A stretch of 64,000 nt of DNA from BOG-908 sp963848205 (lineage in GTDB: Bacteria > Pseudomonadota > Alphaproteobacteria > Acetobacterales > Acetobacteraceae), in the NCBI GenBank assembly GCA_963848205.1, contig CAWKCV010000004.1:62001-126000 (forward strand). Reading direction: 5' to 3'. Positions 53,322 to 61,973 of this stretch are shown here, piece by piece (within the stretch, counting starts at the first letter, position 1; each line of letters begins with the position of its first letter). The position numbers and the translations under genes were made by a program. The notes under the pieces were generated by a model. It had not been told where the DNA came from. It made no database searches and saw only the letters and a list, made by a program, of their open reading frames with translations.

Positions 53322-55820
53322 TTAATGGAACAAGTCTTTCAGCAGGTCCTTCGGCTTGCGGATGACGAAACCGGGGTTCGCGGCGGGCGCGGCGGCGGGG
53401 AGCGGCCCGCCCAGGCCCGCGCGCGCGACCGCGAGGCCGGAGACGCAGCCGGACGGCCCCGAAGGCGCGCCGCCGATCGACAGACCGACCCGTCCGCCGC
53501 CCAGCACCGGATCGAGGCTCGCTTTCACGCCCCCGATCGGGCCGCGCAGCGACACCGGTGCTGCGATCTCAGTGGGCCCGAGCCGCACCCGCGGGCGCAG
53601 ATGTAGGTCCAGCGTCCGCGTCGCCAGATCGATCTGGCCGCTGCCGTCCAGTGTCAGCTTCGACGTGTCCGTCGCCAGCACCCGCACCCGGCCCACGCCG
53701 CGGTCGAAATCGAGCCTGGCGGCAAAACAGCGCACCTGGCTCGTCCCGCCCGAGAACACCGGCGTGCCGGCCGCATTCAGCGCGTCGCCGATCAGCCCTT
53801 GCACCATCGCGTCCTGAACCTGGCCGCCCACCATCGCCACGCCGAGATGCCCGTTCAATGTGGCCTTAACCGCGTCCACGGTCTGCCCGGTGCCGCTCAA
53901 CTGTGCATCCACCTGCATCGTGCCTTGCGCGCCGCCCGGATAGCCGAGCAGCCCGGCCACCGCATCGGCCGAAATCGACGGTGAGCGCAGCGTCAGCGCC
54001 ACTGGCGGCTCGTCCGTGCTCGCATCGATCGAGAACCCGCCGACAACCGCGCCCTGCGGCGTCTGCGCACGGAACGGGTTCAATGCCAGCTTGCCGTCAT
54101 GCAACTGCAGATGGGCCTGCAAATCCTCGACATGCTGCCCCTCGACCGTCAGGTCGCCGATGTTGAGCGCCAGATCCGCGTCGTTGCGGCGCAATTGCGC
54201 CAGCGGCAGCCCGCCGGTCGTCGCATCGGTGCTGGCCACCTGCGGCGCCGGCGTGGCTGGGGGCGCTGGTGTTGGTGGTGGTGCAGGCGGCGCAATCGCC
54301 TGCATCTGCCCGCCATCGCTGGCCGGCGCCGGCCAGATCGTCGGCAACAGCCCCACATCACCGCCGCCGATCGCGTCCAGGTTCAGCACCTGCGAGGTCA
54401 GCGAGCCGGTGACGGTTCCGCGCGGCGACCACTCCACCGTCAACTGCCCCGACAGATCGCCGAGCGACGACCCGATCGTCAGGTCGCGCACCGCAATCCC
54501 GCGCAGCTTCACGCCCGCATCGCTCAACTGCGCGGCCAGGCTGAAATCGTGCGCCGCCGGCAGTGCGTGGCCGAACAGCGGCGCCAGGGTGGAGAGGTCC
54601 GGCGCCTTGGCGTTCAGCGTCAGGTCGAGCCCGGCCGCGTCCGCACCCGGCGGCACCGTGCCGCGGGCCGAGGCCGTGGCACCGGCGGCTTGTGCGGTCA
54701 GCGTCACCTGCAACGGCGCCGTGCGGTCGACCACGTCCGGCTGCATCGCCGTGCCCGCCAGGCGCAGCGGCTGGTCCTGATAAGTGCCGTCCACGACCAT
54801 GTTGGCCAGCTGTCCCGGTCCCGGCGCGGACAGATCGGCCTGGCGCACGGCCAGCCCGGGCACCCAATGCCCCAGATCCGACTGCCCGGCATGAATGGAC
54901 ACCTGCGACGTGCGCAACTGGCCGGCGCTGCCATCCTGCAGCACCGCCGTCACATTCACGTCCTGCATCGGCGGCAGGTTCGCCCGCGCCCACAAAGCAT
55001 CCAGCGCCTCCAGCTTCGGCGCATTCGCCGTCAGCCGAAACTCGTAGCCGCGCCCCTGGTCCGGGTGGTTGATGCCGCCTTCGACATGCAGCGTGGCGCC
55101 GGCTCCATTGGCATCCACGGTCAGCGGCCAGGCCCCGGCCAGCGCGCTCGTCGCACCGCCCTGCAAGCGCTGCAGGCTGCCGGCATTGGCTGAAACTTTG
55201 ATCGGCGTGCCGTTGCTGGCCAGTTCGGCGGCCAGGCGCATCGGCGCGTCGGGGCTGTCCGCCGTCCAGGTCAGCGTATCGATGGCGAGCGATGCGTCCA
55301 GCCGCCCGTGCCACGCGATGCGGCCGCCTTGCAGGCTCAGCGCACGTATCTGGATGCGGTGACCGCCGCCGCCGGCGCCACCTTCGTTCGACGCCTGCGT
55401 CTCGCTTTGCCGATACAGCGCCCGGCGGGCCGGCGAGAACTGCCAGTTCGCGGTGCCGTCGGGCGCGCGTTCGAGCAGGATATCGGCATCGTCCAGGCTG
55501 AGCGAGGAAATGACCGCATCGCCGCCCAGCAGCGGCAGCAGCGCCAGCCTTGCCGTCAGCCGCTTGGCCGTCAGCATCTGCGGGCGCGAGCCGCCGGCGA
55601 TGTTGGCCAACGCGACGTCGTCCACCTCGAGGCTGGGCGAGAGGCCCATGCGGAGATGCACCGCGCCCATTGCCAGCTCGCGGCCGGTCGCGTGCAGCAC
55701 CGCGTCTTTCAGATCGTTCTGCAGTCGCTGTGGGTCGAGGGCTGCGGTGGCGACGACGAGTGCGACACCGCCGGCCAGGATGAGCGCGCCGGCGCCGATG
55801 AGGAGGGTTTTGCGTGCCAT
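53322..55820 (-). CDS. AsmA family protein
   Basis: A large envelope protein of 832 residues with one N-terminal membrane helix (TLLIGAGALILAGGVALVVAT) followed by a long beta-strand-rich periplasmic part. AsmA-like proteins resemble lipid-transfer bridges between membranes. The conserved AsmA C-terminal region is visible at GYPGGAQGTMQVDAQLSGTG and the GSGQIDLATRTLDLHLRPRV strand. A Pro/Ala linker lies near residue 510. The exact relative is not determined. Confidence 0.85.
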   Translation of the reverse strand: MARKTLLIGAGALILAGGVALVVATAALDPQRLQNDLKDAVLHATGRELAMGAVHLRMGLSPSLEVDDVALANIAGGSRPQMLTAKRLTARLALLPLLGGDAVISSLSLDDADILLERAPDGTANWQFSPARRALYRQSETQASNEGGAGGGGHRIQIRALSLQGGRIAWHGRLDASLAIDTLTWTADSPDAPMRLAAELASNGTPIKVSANAGSLQRLQGGATSALAGAWPLTVDANGAGATLHVEGGINHPDQGRGYEFRLTANAPKLEALDALWARANLPPMQDVNVTAVLQDGSAGQLRTSQVSIHAGQSDLGHWVPGLAVRQADLSAPGPGQLANMVVDGTYQDQPLRLAGTAMQPDVVDRTAPLQVTLTAQAAGATASARGTVPPGADAAGLDLTLNAKAPDLSTLAPLFGHALPAAHDFSLAAQLSDAGVKLRGIAVRDLTIGSSLGDLSGQLTVEWSPRGTVTGSLTSQVLNLDAIGGGDVGLLPTIWPAPASDGGQMQAIAPPAPPPTPAPPATPAPQVASTDATTGGLPLAQLRRNDADLALNIGDLTVEGQHVEDLQAHLQLHDGKLALNPFRAQTPQGAVVGGFSIDASTDEPPVALTLRSPSISADAVAGLLGYPGGAQGTMQVDAQLSGTGQTVDAVKATLNGHLGVAMVGGQVQDAMVQGLIGDALNAAGTPVFSGGTSQVRCFAARLDFDRGVGRVRVLATDTSKLTLDGSGQIDLATRTLDLHLRPRVRLGPTEIAAPVSLRGPIGGVKASLDPVLGGGRVGLSIGGAPSGPSGCVSGLAVARAGLGGPLPAAAPAANPGFVIRKPKDLLKDLFH

Positions 55821-55840
55821 GGCGGGGTCTTAGCGGAGCG

Positions 55841-55957
55841 AAGGAAGGAAGGCGTTCTTTTTTGAAAAAAAGAACCAAAAAACTTTTGCTGGTTTGGAAG
55901 CCGCACCGGAGCAAAGGTTTTTTGGTCCTCTTTCAAGAAAGGACTGCTTGTTTTGCC
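55841..55957. repeat. Intergenic palindromic element R16 (full copy)
   Basis: The left arm is GGAAGGCGTTCTTTTTTG then AAAAAAAGAACC and AAAAAACTTTTGC; the right arm is AAAGGTTTTTTGGTCC then TCTTTC and AAGAAAGGACTGC. The centre reads GGTTTGGAAGCCGCACC. It overlaps the last codons of the pseudouridine synthase gene. Confidence 0.85.
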
Positions 55958-56892
55958 TTCGGTGCCGCGAACCCCATCGCCCGAAACGTCTCCCGCATAT
56001 GCGCCGGCAGCTCCGCCTCCAGCTGCAGCGTCCCCCCATAAGGATGCGGCAGGCTCAGCGCGCGTGCGTGCAGATGCAGCTTATCGGCCAATCCCTCGAC
56101 CTGCCCCGTTTCCCCGCCATACTTGCTGTCGCCCACGATCGGCGCCCCGAGTGCCACGCAATGCACCCGCAGTTGGTGCGTGCGCCCGGTCAGCGGCTTG
56201 AGTTCCAGCCAGGCGAGCTTCCGGCCGGCGGCGTCCAGCGTGCGGTAGTCGGTGATCGCGTGCGCGCTGTCCTCCTCGCCCAACTCAGCGATCGCCACGC
56301 GTTCGCCCCCGCGCAGACCGCCGAATTTCACCAGCGGCGCTTCCAGCCGGCCTTCCTGCGGCGAAGGGCGGCCGGCGACGACCGCCCAGTAGGTTTTCTC
56401 CACATGCCGGCTGCGGAACGCTGCGGCCAGCTTGGCGGCAACGCCCGGGGTGCGTGCCAACAGCAGCAAGCCACTCGTGTCCATGTCGAGCCGGTGCACC
56501 AGGCGCGGCTTGTCGGCGGCGCCCTGGCGGAAGCCCTCCATCAGCCCGTCGAGATGGCGGATGATGCCCGGCCCGCCTTGCACCGGCAGGCCGTGCGGCT
56601 TGTTCATCGCGATCAGCGCGTCGTCCATATAGACGACCATGCCTTCGAGCTCGCGCAGGGTAGCGGGGTCGAGCGGCGCCGGCGCGGGTGGCGGCGCGGG
56701 GCTGGCCGGCAGCGGCGGTATGCGGACGGTCTGGCCGGGGACAAGGCGGGTGGCGGCATCCACCCGCTTGCCGTCGACGCGTATCTGGCCGGTGCGGCAC
56801 AGTTTCTGGATCGTGCCCTGCGTCAGCACGGGAAAGTGGCGGCGGAACCAGCGGTCAAGGCGGATGTCGGCTTCGTCGTCGGTGATGACCAA
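55933..56892 (-). CDS. RluA family 23S rRNA pseudouridine synthase (RluC-like)
   Basis: An S4 domain at the N-terminus (DIRLDRWFRRHFPVLTQG, RVDGKRV) is followed by the RluA catalytic core with the essential Asp in HRLDMDTSGLLLLAR, plus LTGRTHQLRVHC. 319 residues. RluC modifies positions in helix 39 and other sites of 23S rRNA; RluD-like use cannot be ruled out. The end lies in repeat R16. One base separates it from the rarA stop. Confidence 0.9.
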   Translation of the reverse strand: MVITDDEADIRLDRWFRRHFPVLTQGTIQKLCRTGQIRVDGKRVDAATRLVPGQTVRIPPLPASPAPPPAPAPLDPATLRELEGMVVYMDDALIAMNKPHGLPVQGGPGIIRHLDGLMEGFRQGAADKPRLVHRLDMDTSGLLLLARTPGVAAKLAAAFRSRHVEKTYWAVVAGRPSPQEGRLEAPLVKFGGLRGGERVAIAELGEEDSAHAITDYRTLDAAGRKLAWLELKPLTGRTHQLRVHCVALGAPIVGDSKYGGETGQVEGLADKLHLHARALSLPHPYGGTLQLEAELPAHMRETFRAMGFAAPKAKQAVLS

Positions 56893-56893
56893 C

Positions 56894-58231
56894 TCAATCG
56901 TCCTGCTGCTCGGAGCGTTGCGCGCGCAATGCCGACCAGTGCGCCTGGCGGCGGCCCAGCTCGCGTTCGAAACCGCGATCGGCCGGTTCGTAATAAGTGG
57001 CGCGCGCCATGCCGTCCGGAAAATAGTTCTGGCCGCTGAACCCGTCCGCAGCCTCGTGGTCGTATGCGTAGGCGGCGCCGTAGCCCAGCTGTTTCATCAG
57101 TTTGGTAGGCGCGTTGAGAATATGCGCGGGCGGTGCGAGGCTGCCGGTCTGCCGCGCCGCGGCGCCGGCCGCCTTGTGCGCCTTGTAGGCGGCGTTCGAT
57201 TTGGGCGCGGTGCCGAGATAGAGCACCGCCTGCGCCAGAGCGAGGTCGCCTTCCGGGCTGCCCAGCCGCTCGTAAGCGTCCCAGGCAGCCAGCGTGTGGG
57301 CCAGCGCCTGCGGGTCGGCCAGGCCGATATCCTCCGAAGCGAAGCGGACCAGGCGGCGGGCGATAAAGCGCGGGTCCTCGCCGCCGGCGAGCATGCGCGA
57401 GAACCAGTACAGCGCCGCGTCCGCATCCGATCCGCGCAGGGACTTATGCAGGGCCGAGATGAGGTTGTAATGTTCCTCGCGGTCGCGGTCGTAGAGCGCC
57501 GCCCGGCGTGCCACCAGATCGGCGAGCGTGTGTGCGTCCAGCTTGGGCGTGTCCGGGCTGGCGGCAATCTGCTCGGCCATGTTCAACAGATAACGCCCGT
57601 CCCCGTCGGCCATCGCGCGCAGCGAGGCGCGGGCTTGCGGGGTCAGCGGCAGGGCACGGCCGAGCATAGCTTCGGCGCGTGCCAGCAAGGTTTCCATGTC
57701 GGCCTCGTCCAGCCGCTTGAGCACCAGCACCTGGCAGCGCGAGAGCAGCGCGCCGTTGAGCGCGAAGCTAGGGTTCTCGGTCGTCGCCCCCACCAACACC
57801 ACCGTCCCGTCTTCCACCACCGGCAGGAAACCGTCCTGCTGCGCGCGGTTGAAGCGGTGGATTTCATCGACGAACAGCAGCGTCGCGTCGCCCGTTCGAC
57901 GCCGTCGGGCAGCCTCCTCGAACACGCGCTTGAGGTCGGCCACACCGGAGAACACCGCCGACAACTGCACGAACGTCAGGCCGGAGGCGGCCGCGAGCAG
58001 GCGGGCGATGCTGGTTTTGCCCACCCCCGGCGGACCCCACAGGATGAGGCTGGAGAGCTGGCCGCGCTCGATCATCCGGGAGAGCGCACCGGCCGGCCCG
58101 ACCAGATGCGCCTGCCCGACGATGTCGCCGAGCGAGCCGGGCCGCAGGCGGTCGGCAAGCGGGCGCGGCTGCGCGGCTACCGTCGGAGAAGCGGCGGGCG
58201 CGAAGAGGGCTTGCTGGGTATGGTCGGTCAT
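56894..58231 (-). CDS. rarA: Replication-associated recombination protein A (RarA/MgsA)
   Basis: An AAA+ ATPase acting at stalled replication forks. Walker A WGPPGVGKTS, Walker B LLFVDEIHRFN, sensor 1 VGATTENPSF, and the C-terminal MgsA domain with DADAALYWFSRMLAGGEDPRF and NYFPDGM. The ATG at 58231 (MTDHTQQALFA) is chosen; an earlier start adds unrelated residues. 445 residues. Downstream on the same strand is the RluC-like gene. Confidence 0.95.
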   Translation of the reverse strand: MTDHTQQALFAPAASPTVAAQPRPLADRLRPGSLGDIVGQAHLVGPAGALSRMIERGQLSSLILWGPPGVGKTSIARLLAAASGLTFVQLSAVFSGVADLKRVFEEAARRRRTGDATLLFVDEIHRFNRAQQDGFLPVVEDGTVVLVGATTENPSFALNGALLSRCQVLVLKRLDEADMETLLARAEAMLGRALPLTPQARASLRAMADGDGRYLLNMAEQIAASPDTPKLDAHTLADLVARRAALYDRDREEHYNLISALHKSLRGSDADAALYWFSRMLAGGEDPRFIARRLVRFASEDIGLADPQALAHTLAAWDAYERLGSPEGDLALAQAVLYLGTAPKSNAAYKAHKAAGAAARQTGSLAPPAHILNAPTKLMKQLGYGAAYAYDHEAADGFSGQNYFPDGMARATYYEPADRGFERELGRRQAHWSALRAQRSEQQDD

Positions 58232-58284
58232 CGCTGGCCATAAATGGCGTATCTGCATCGTTTCCGCCACACGGTGCGGCAATT

Positions 58285-58302
58285 TTGCAGGGCGCCCTGC
58301 AA
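58285..58302. promoter_or_regulatory. Perfect 18-base palindrome between rarA and a secreted-protein gene
   Basis: TTGCAGGGC directly followed by GCCCTGCAA, with further partial symmetry outside (CAATT and TTG). It lies in the 171-base divergent gap. It could be an operator or a cruciform; no T-run follows, so a terminator is less likely. Confidence 0.35.
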
Positions 58303-58402
58303 TTGCTTGTCTTCGTGAAGCGACTTATCCAGGTGTGACTCGTTATGCACGCAGACCGGACCACGCCGCGTCTATGCAAACATCACCAGAGGAGTGTCGG
58401 CC

Positions 58403-58969
58403 TTGCGTAAGACCAATCTATTCGGAGCAACCATGCTGGCGCTCGCCGCCGGCGCCATGCCCCTGACCACGTTCGCCCAAACCCCAGCAACCACGCCGGC
58501 TCCGGCCGCCGCCGCGCCGGCAGCCCCTGCCCCGGCCCCTGCGCCTGCACCCGCCGCCGCCACACCGCCGCCGGCCGACGTCACGCCGACGGCTCCTGCC
58601 ACTGACACCACGGCGCCCGCGCCCGCTTCGGATGCCAAGCCGAAGAAGATGCATGCGATGCACAGCAAGAAGATGCTGAGCAAGCATCCCGGCAAGGGCA
58701 AGCTCGCCCCCACCAAGGCCGGCGACAAGGCTGTCGAGGACCTCAACGACGCAAGCCTGAACTCCGCCAAGACCGGCAAGGCCTTTACGCCTCCGACCAC
58801 GCCGGAAGCGGCGAAGAAAGAGGCGCACATGCCGATGCACTCCAAGAAGATGATGCATCACATGGCCAAGAAGAAGGCGATGGATGCCAAGCCGGCCGAC
58901 GCCGCCGCACCCGCGACGCCGCCCGCCGACAGCGCCACGCCGCCAGCCGACAGCAGCGCACCGAAGTAA
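58403..58969 (+). CDS. Secreted Ala/Pro-rich protein with His-Ser-Lys-Lys-Met motifs
   Basis: 188 residues with a signal peptide (MRKTNLFGATMLALAAGAM to TFAQ). A long Ala/Pro/Thr stretch follows, then a charged part with MHAMHSKKMLSKHPGK and later MPMHSKKMMHHMAKKK, and another Ala/Pro tail. TTG 58403 is preferred because AGAGGAG ends 8 bases before it; a GTG at 58394 overlaps that site. Not recognised. His/Met clusters hint at metal binding, which is only inference. Confidence 0.6.
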   Translation: MRKTNLFGATMLALAAGAMPLTTFAQTPATTPAPAAAAPAAPAPAPAPAPAAATPPPADVTPTAPATDTTAPAPASDAKPKKMHAMHSKKMLSKHPGKGKLAPTKAGDKAVEDLNDASLNSAKTGKAFTPPTTPEAAKKEAHMPMHSKKMMHHMAKKKAMDAKPADAAAPATPPADSATPPADSSAPK

Positions 58970-59016
58970 GCCAATCGGCCGAAGGGTTCGCCCTTCCGCC
59001 GGCCATCGTCGATCAG

Positions 59017-59047
59017 GGCCGTCCGGTTTCGCCGGGCGGCCTTTTTT
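59017..59047 (+). terminator. Rho-independent terminator
   Basis: GGCCGTCCGG, loop TTTCG, CCGGGCGGCC, then six T. A strong 10-pair stem with one G-U pair. It ends the secreted-protein transcript, 48 bases after its stop. Confidence 0.85.
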
Positions 59048-59048
59048 C

Positions 59049-59310
59049 TTGCAATCGGCCGTGCTGTTCGGCTTCGTGCACGCCGTCTGCGGCCCTGTTC
59101 GCCCGGCTGTGGCGGGTAGCGGCGGGCGCGATGCTCGCCACAAGCATGCTCGGCGCCGCGCTCGCCTGCGTCTATCTGCTCGGCGGCCGTACTGTCGGGC
59201 CGTGCATCTGGGGCCACATCGCCATCAACGCGATCATCGAGCCGTGGCTCATCGTCTCGGCCGTTTCACGCAGCGGCGACTGGCGCGCGGAGGCGGCCAG
59301 CACCGCCTGA
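59049..59310 (+). pseudogene. Fragment of a CPBP-type membrane protease gene
   Basis: After the terminator, LQSAVLFGFVHA is followed, one base over, by SAALFARLWRVAAGAMLATS, LGAALACVYLLGG and WGHIAINAIIEPWLIVSAVS. The HxxxN-type motif and the hydrophobic pattern resemble the end of CPBP (CAAX-protease-like) proteins. The N-terminal half is missing and a frame change is present, so it is a remnant. Convergent with rplQ. Confidence 0.4.
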
Positions 59311-59340
59311 CGTGATGACTCGGCTGGAAAAGGGCAGACG

Positions 59341-59760
59341 TTACTCGGCTTCGGACTCGGGCATCTCGGCGCGCGGGCCGCTATCCTGGCCCTTGGCGTT
59401 CGGATCGCGATCGACCAGCTCGATGACCGCCATGTCCGCCGCGTCGCCGTAGCGCATGCCGGCCTTCATCACGCGGGTGTAGCCGCCGGCGCGGGACTTG
59501 TAGCGGGTGGCCAACGTGTCGAACAATTTGCGCACGATGACATCGTCGCGCAGCTGCGCGTAAGCTTGGCGCCGTGCATGCAGACCGCCGCGCTTGCCCA
59601 GCGTGATCAGCTTTTCGGCGACCGGGCGAAGCTCCTTCGCCTTGGGCAGCGTGGTGGTGATCTGCTCATGCTTGATGAGCGCCACGGCCATGTTGCGGAA
59701 CATGGCGAGCCGGTGGGTCGATGTTACTCCGAGCTTTCGCCCTGCTACGCCGTGACGCAT
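59341..59760 (-). CDS. rplQ: 50S ribosomal protein L17
   Basis: 139 residues: MRHGVAGRKLGVTSTHRLAMFRNM, RPVAEKLITLGKRG and RAGGYTRVMKAGMRYGDAADMAVIELVD. Standard bacterial L17 plus a short acidic tail. Last gene of the alpha operon; 144 bases with repeat R17 separate it from rpoA. Confidence 0.97.
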   Translation of the reverse strand: MRHGVAGRKLGVTSTHRLAMFRNMAVALIKHEQITTTLPKAKELRPVAEKLITLGKRGGLHARRQAYAQLRDDVIVRKLFDTLATRYKSRAGGYTRVMKAGMRYGDAADMAVIELVDRDPNAKGQDSGPRAEMPESEAE

Positions 59761-59768
59761 GACTTACT

Positions 59769-59906
59769 CCAAGAAAGGAAGGCCTACTTTTTTGAAAAAA
59801 AGTAGCAAAAACGTCTGTTCCGCTATCGCGCGTTCCACTAACCGGCGTACGCCAGATGAGCAAAAGTTTTTGGTTCTTTTTTTAAAAAGAACCGCTTTCT
59901 TTCCTT
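59769..59906. repeat. Intergenic palindromic element R17 (full copy) between rpoA and rplQ
   Basis: The left arm is GGCCTACTTTTTTG then AAAAAAAGTAGC (stem CTAC/GTAG); the right arm is CAAAAGTTTTTGGTTC then a T/A hairpin ending AAAGAACCGCTTTC. The centre has GCTATCGCGCG. It lies inside a ribosomal-protein operon. Confidence 0.88.
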
Positions 59907-60924
59907 AGAAAGGCTCATCCAGCCGCTTAGCCAGATCCTCGATATTCTCAGGCGGCCAGCCCGAAACATTCATCCCCAACTGCAGACCCATATTGGTCAG
60001 CACCTCTTTAATCTCATTGAGCGACTTGCGCCCAAAGTTCGGCGTGCGCAGCATTTCCTGCTCGGTCTTCTGCACCAGGTCGCCAATATAGACGATGTTG
60101 TCGTTCTTGAGGCAGTTCGCACTGCGCACCGAAAGCTCGAGCTCGTCGACCTTGCGAAGAAGATTGCGGTTGAACGGCAGATCGTCGTGCTGCTCTTCGG
60201 CGCGTGCCGCCTGCGGCTCGTCGAAATTGATGAACAGCTTGAGCTGGTCCTGCAGGATACGCGCGGCCAGCGCCACGGCGTCCTCAGGGCCCACCGCGCC
60301 GTTGGTCTCCACCGTCAGCAGCAGCTTGTCGTAGTCGGTCACCTGGCCGACGCGGGTCGGTTCGACCTTGTAGGAAACGCGGCGCACCGGCGAGTAGATC
60401 GCATCCACCGGGATGAGCCCGATCGGCGCATCCTCGGGGCGGTTCGCAGCGGCGGCAACATAGCCGCGGCCCAACTGGACGGTCAGCTCCATACCCAGCT
60501 TCGCACCCTCGTCGAGTGTGCAGATGACCAGGTCGGGGTTCATGATCTCGATGTCGTGGCCGGCCTGGATCTGGCCGGCCCGCACTTCGCCGGGCCCCGT
60601 GGCGGTCAGCGACATGCGCTTGGGCCCCTCGCCATGCATGCGCAACGCCAGCTGCTTGATGTTGAGCACGATGTCGGTGACGTCCTCGCGCACGCCGGCG
60701 ACAGAGCTGAACTCATGCAGCACGCCGTCGATCTGCAGCGCGGTCACGGCCGCACCTTGCAGCGAGCTCAGCAGGATACGGCGGATCGCATTGCCGAGAG
60801 TCATGCCGAAGCCGCGCTCCAGCGGCTCGGCGACGACCGTCGCGATGCGATGGGGGTCCGTGCCGGGCTCGACTTCCAGCTTCTCCGGCTTGATCAGCGA
60901 CTGCCAGTTCCTCTGGATTACCAA
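59905..60924 (-). CDS. rpoA: DNA-directed RNA polymerase subunit alpha
   Basis: 339 residues. The N-terminal assembly domain has EPLERGFGMTLGNAIRRILLSS; the C-terminal DNA- and activator-binding domain has LELSVRSANCLKNDNIVYIGDL with RTPNFGRKSLNEIKE. The start is TTG (MVIQRNWQSL). 116 bases separate it from rpsK and contain a possible leader hairpin. Standard alpha operon position. Confidence 0.98.
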   Translation of the reverse strand: MVIQRNWQSLIKPEKLEVEPGTDPHRIATVVAEPLERGFGMTLGNAIRRILLSSLQGAAVTALQIDGVLHEFSSVAGVREDVTDIVLNIKQLALRMHGEGPKRMSLTATGPGEVRAGQIQAGHDIEIMNPDLVICTLDEGAKLGMELTVQLGRGYVAAAANRPEDAPIGLIPVDAIYSPVRRVSYKVEPTRVGQVTDYDKLLLTVETNGAVGPEDAVALAARILQDQLKLFINFDEPQAARAEEQHDDLPFNRNLLRKVDELELSVRSANCLKNDNIVYIGDLVQKTEQEMLRTPNFGRKSLNEIKEVLTNMGLQLGMNVSGWPPENIEDLAKRLDEPF

Positions 60925-60947
60925 TTCTTCTACCTCTCTAAAGTCGC

Positions 60948-61016
60948 CAGTCGTCGGTTATCAGTCGCGGTCGTCGGCAATCAGCACCGACAGCACGCCA
61001 AGAGTTCTGACGACTG
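60948..61016 (-). promoter_or_regulatory. Possible leader hairpin upstream of rpoA
   Basis: CAGTCGTC at 60948-60955 and GACGACTG at 61009-61016 are exact reverse complements and could pair in the transcript. Inside are two near-direct repeats (GTCGTCGG followed by TTATCAG or CAATCAG). The gap has no gene. A regulatory role for rpoA is inference. Confidence 0.3.
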
Positions 61017-61040
61017 AATGCTGACGATCGACGCCTGTAG

Positions 61041-61436
61041 TCAGACGCGCCGGCGCTTGCGCGGACGGCAGCCATTATGCGGGATCGGCGTCATGTCGCG
61101 AATGGCGGTGATGGAGAAACCGACGTTCTGCAGCGCACGCAGCGCGCTCTCGCGGCCAGAACCCGGGCCACTCACTTCGATTTCCAGCGTCTCCATGCCG
61201 TGCTCGCGCGCTTTCTTGCCGGCATCCTCGGCGGCAACCTGGGCTGCGTACGGCGTCGATTTCCGGCTGCCCTTGAAGCCTTGGCTGCCGCTCGACGACC
61301 ACGCGATTGCGTTGCCCTGCGCGTCGGTGATGGTGATCATCGTGTTGTTGAACGACGCCATCACATGCGCCACGCCGGAGATGATGTTCTTGCGCTCTTT
61401 GCGCTTCGGCCGCGACGAGCTGGCTGGCTTTGCCAT
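61041..61436 (-). CDS. rpsK: 30S ribosomal protein S11
   Basis: 131 residues with GVAHVMASFNNTMITITD, WSSSGSQGFKGSRKSTPYAAQ and the end MTPIPHNGCRPRKRRRV. Fully standard. Its ATG overlaps the rpsM stop as TAATG. Confidence 0.98.
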   Translation of the reverse strand: MAKPASSSRPKRKERKNIISGVAHVMASFNNTMITITDAQGNAIAWSSSGSQGFKGSRKSTPYAAQVAAEDAGKKAREHGMETLEIEVSGPGSGRESALRALQNVGFSITAIRDMTPIPHNGCRPRKRRRV

Positions 61437-61813
61437 TACTTGGTCACCTTCTTCTTGCCGGCGATGGCGACCGCCTTGCCCTTGCGTGTGCGCGCGTTGG
61501 TATGCGTCCGCTGGCCACGCACCGGCAGGCCACGGCGATGACGCAGGCCGCGATAGCAGCCCAGATCCATCAGGCGCTTAATGTTCATCGTCAGCTCGCG
61601 GCGCAGATCGCCTTCGACGCGATAGTCGCGGTCGATCAGCTCGCGCAGTCGGACGATCTCATCGTCGCTGAGCTGGTTGACGCGGCGGTCATCGGGAATG
61701 CCAAGCTTGGTGCAAATGGCCTGCGCCTTCTGCGGCCCGATGCCGTAGATGTAGCGAAGGCTGATCGTCACCCGCTTGTTGGTTGGGATGTTCACCCCGG
61801 CAATACGCGCCAC
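61436..61813 (-). CDS. rpsM: 30S ribosomal protein S13
   Basis: 125 residues from GTG 61813: ARIAGVNIPTNKRVTISLRY, IYGIG, and the C-terminal RGLRHRRGLPVRGQRTHTNA. The frame extends 50 codons further upstream but those residues are not ribosomal-protein-like, so the GTG is chosen. Coupled to rpsK. Confidence 0.97.
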   Translation of the reverse strand: MARIAGVNIPTNKRVTISLRYIYGIGPQKAQAICTKLGIPDDRRVNQLSDDEIVRLRELIDRDYRVEGDLRRELTMNIKRLMDLGCYRGLRHRRGLPVRGQRTHTNARTRKGKAVAIAGKKKVTK

Positions 61814-61973
61814 GCCGATAACTCCTTGGCGATCGGCCGTGAGGCCAAACGCGCTTTTCGCCCTTGAACGGGCTGGTTGATAGACCGCAATGCAATGATG
61901 GCACGCGTCCGGGTGGGACGGTGCCGAGCGGGTGGAATTAGAGCCACACCGCCTGTGAGTCAACGCGCTTACA

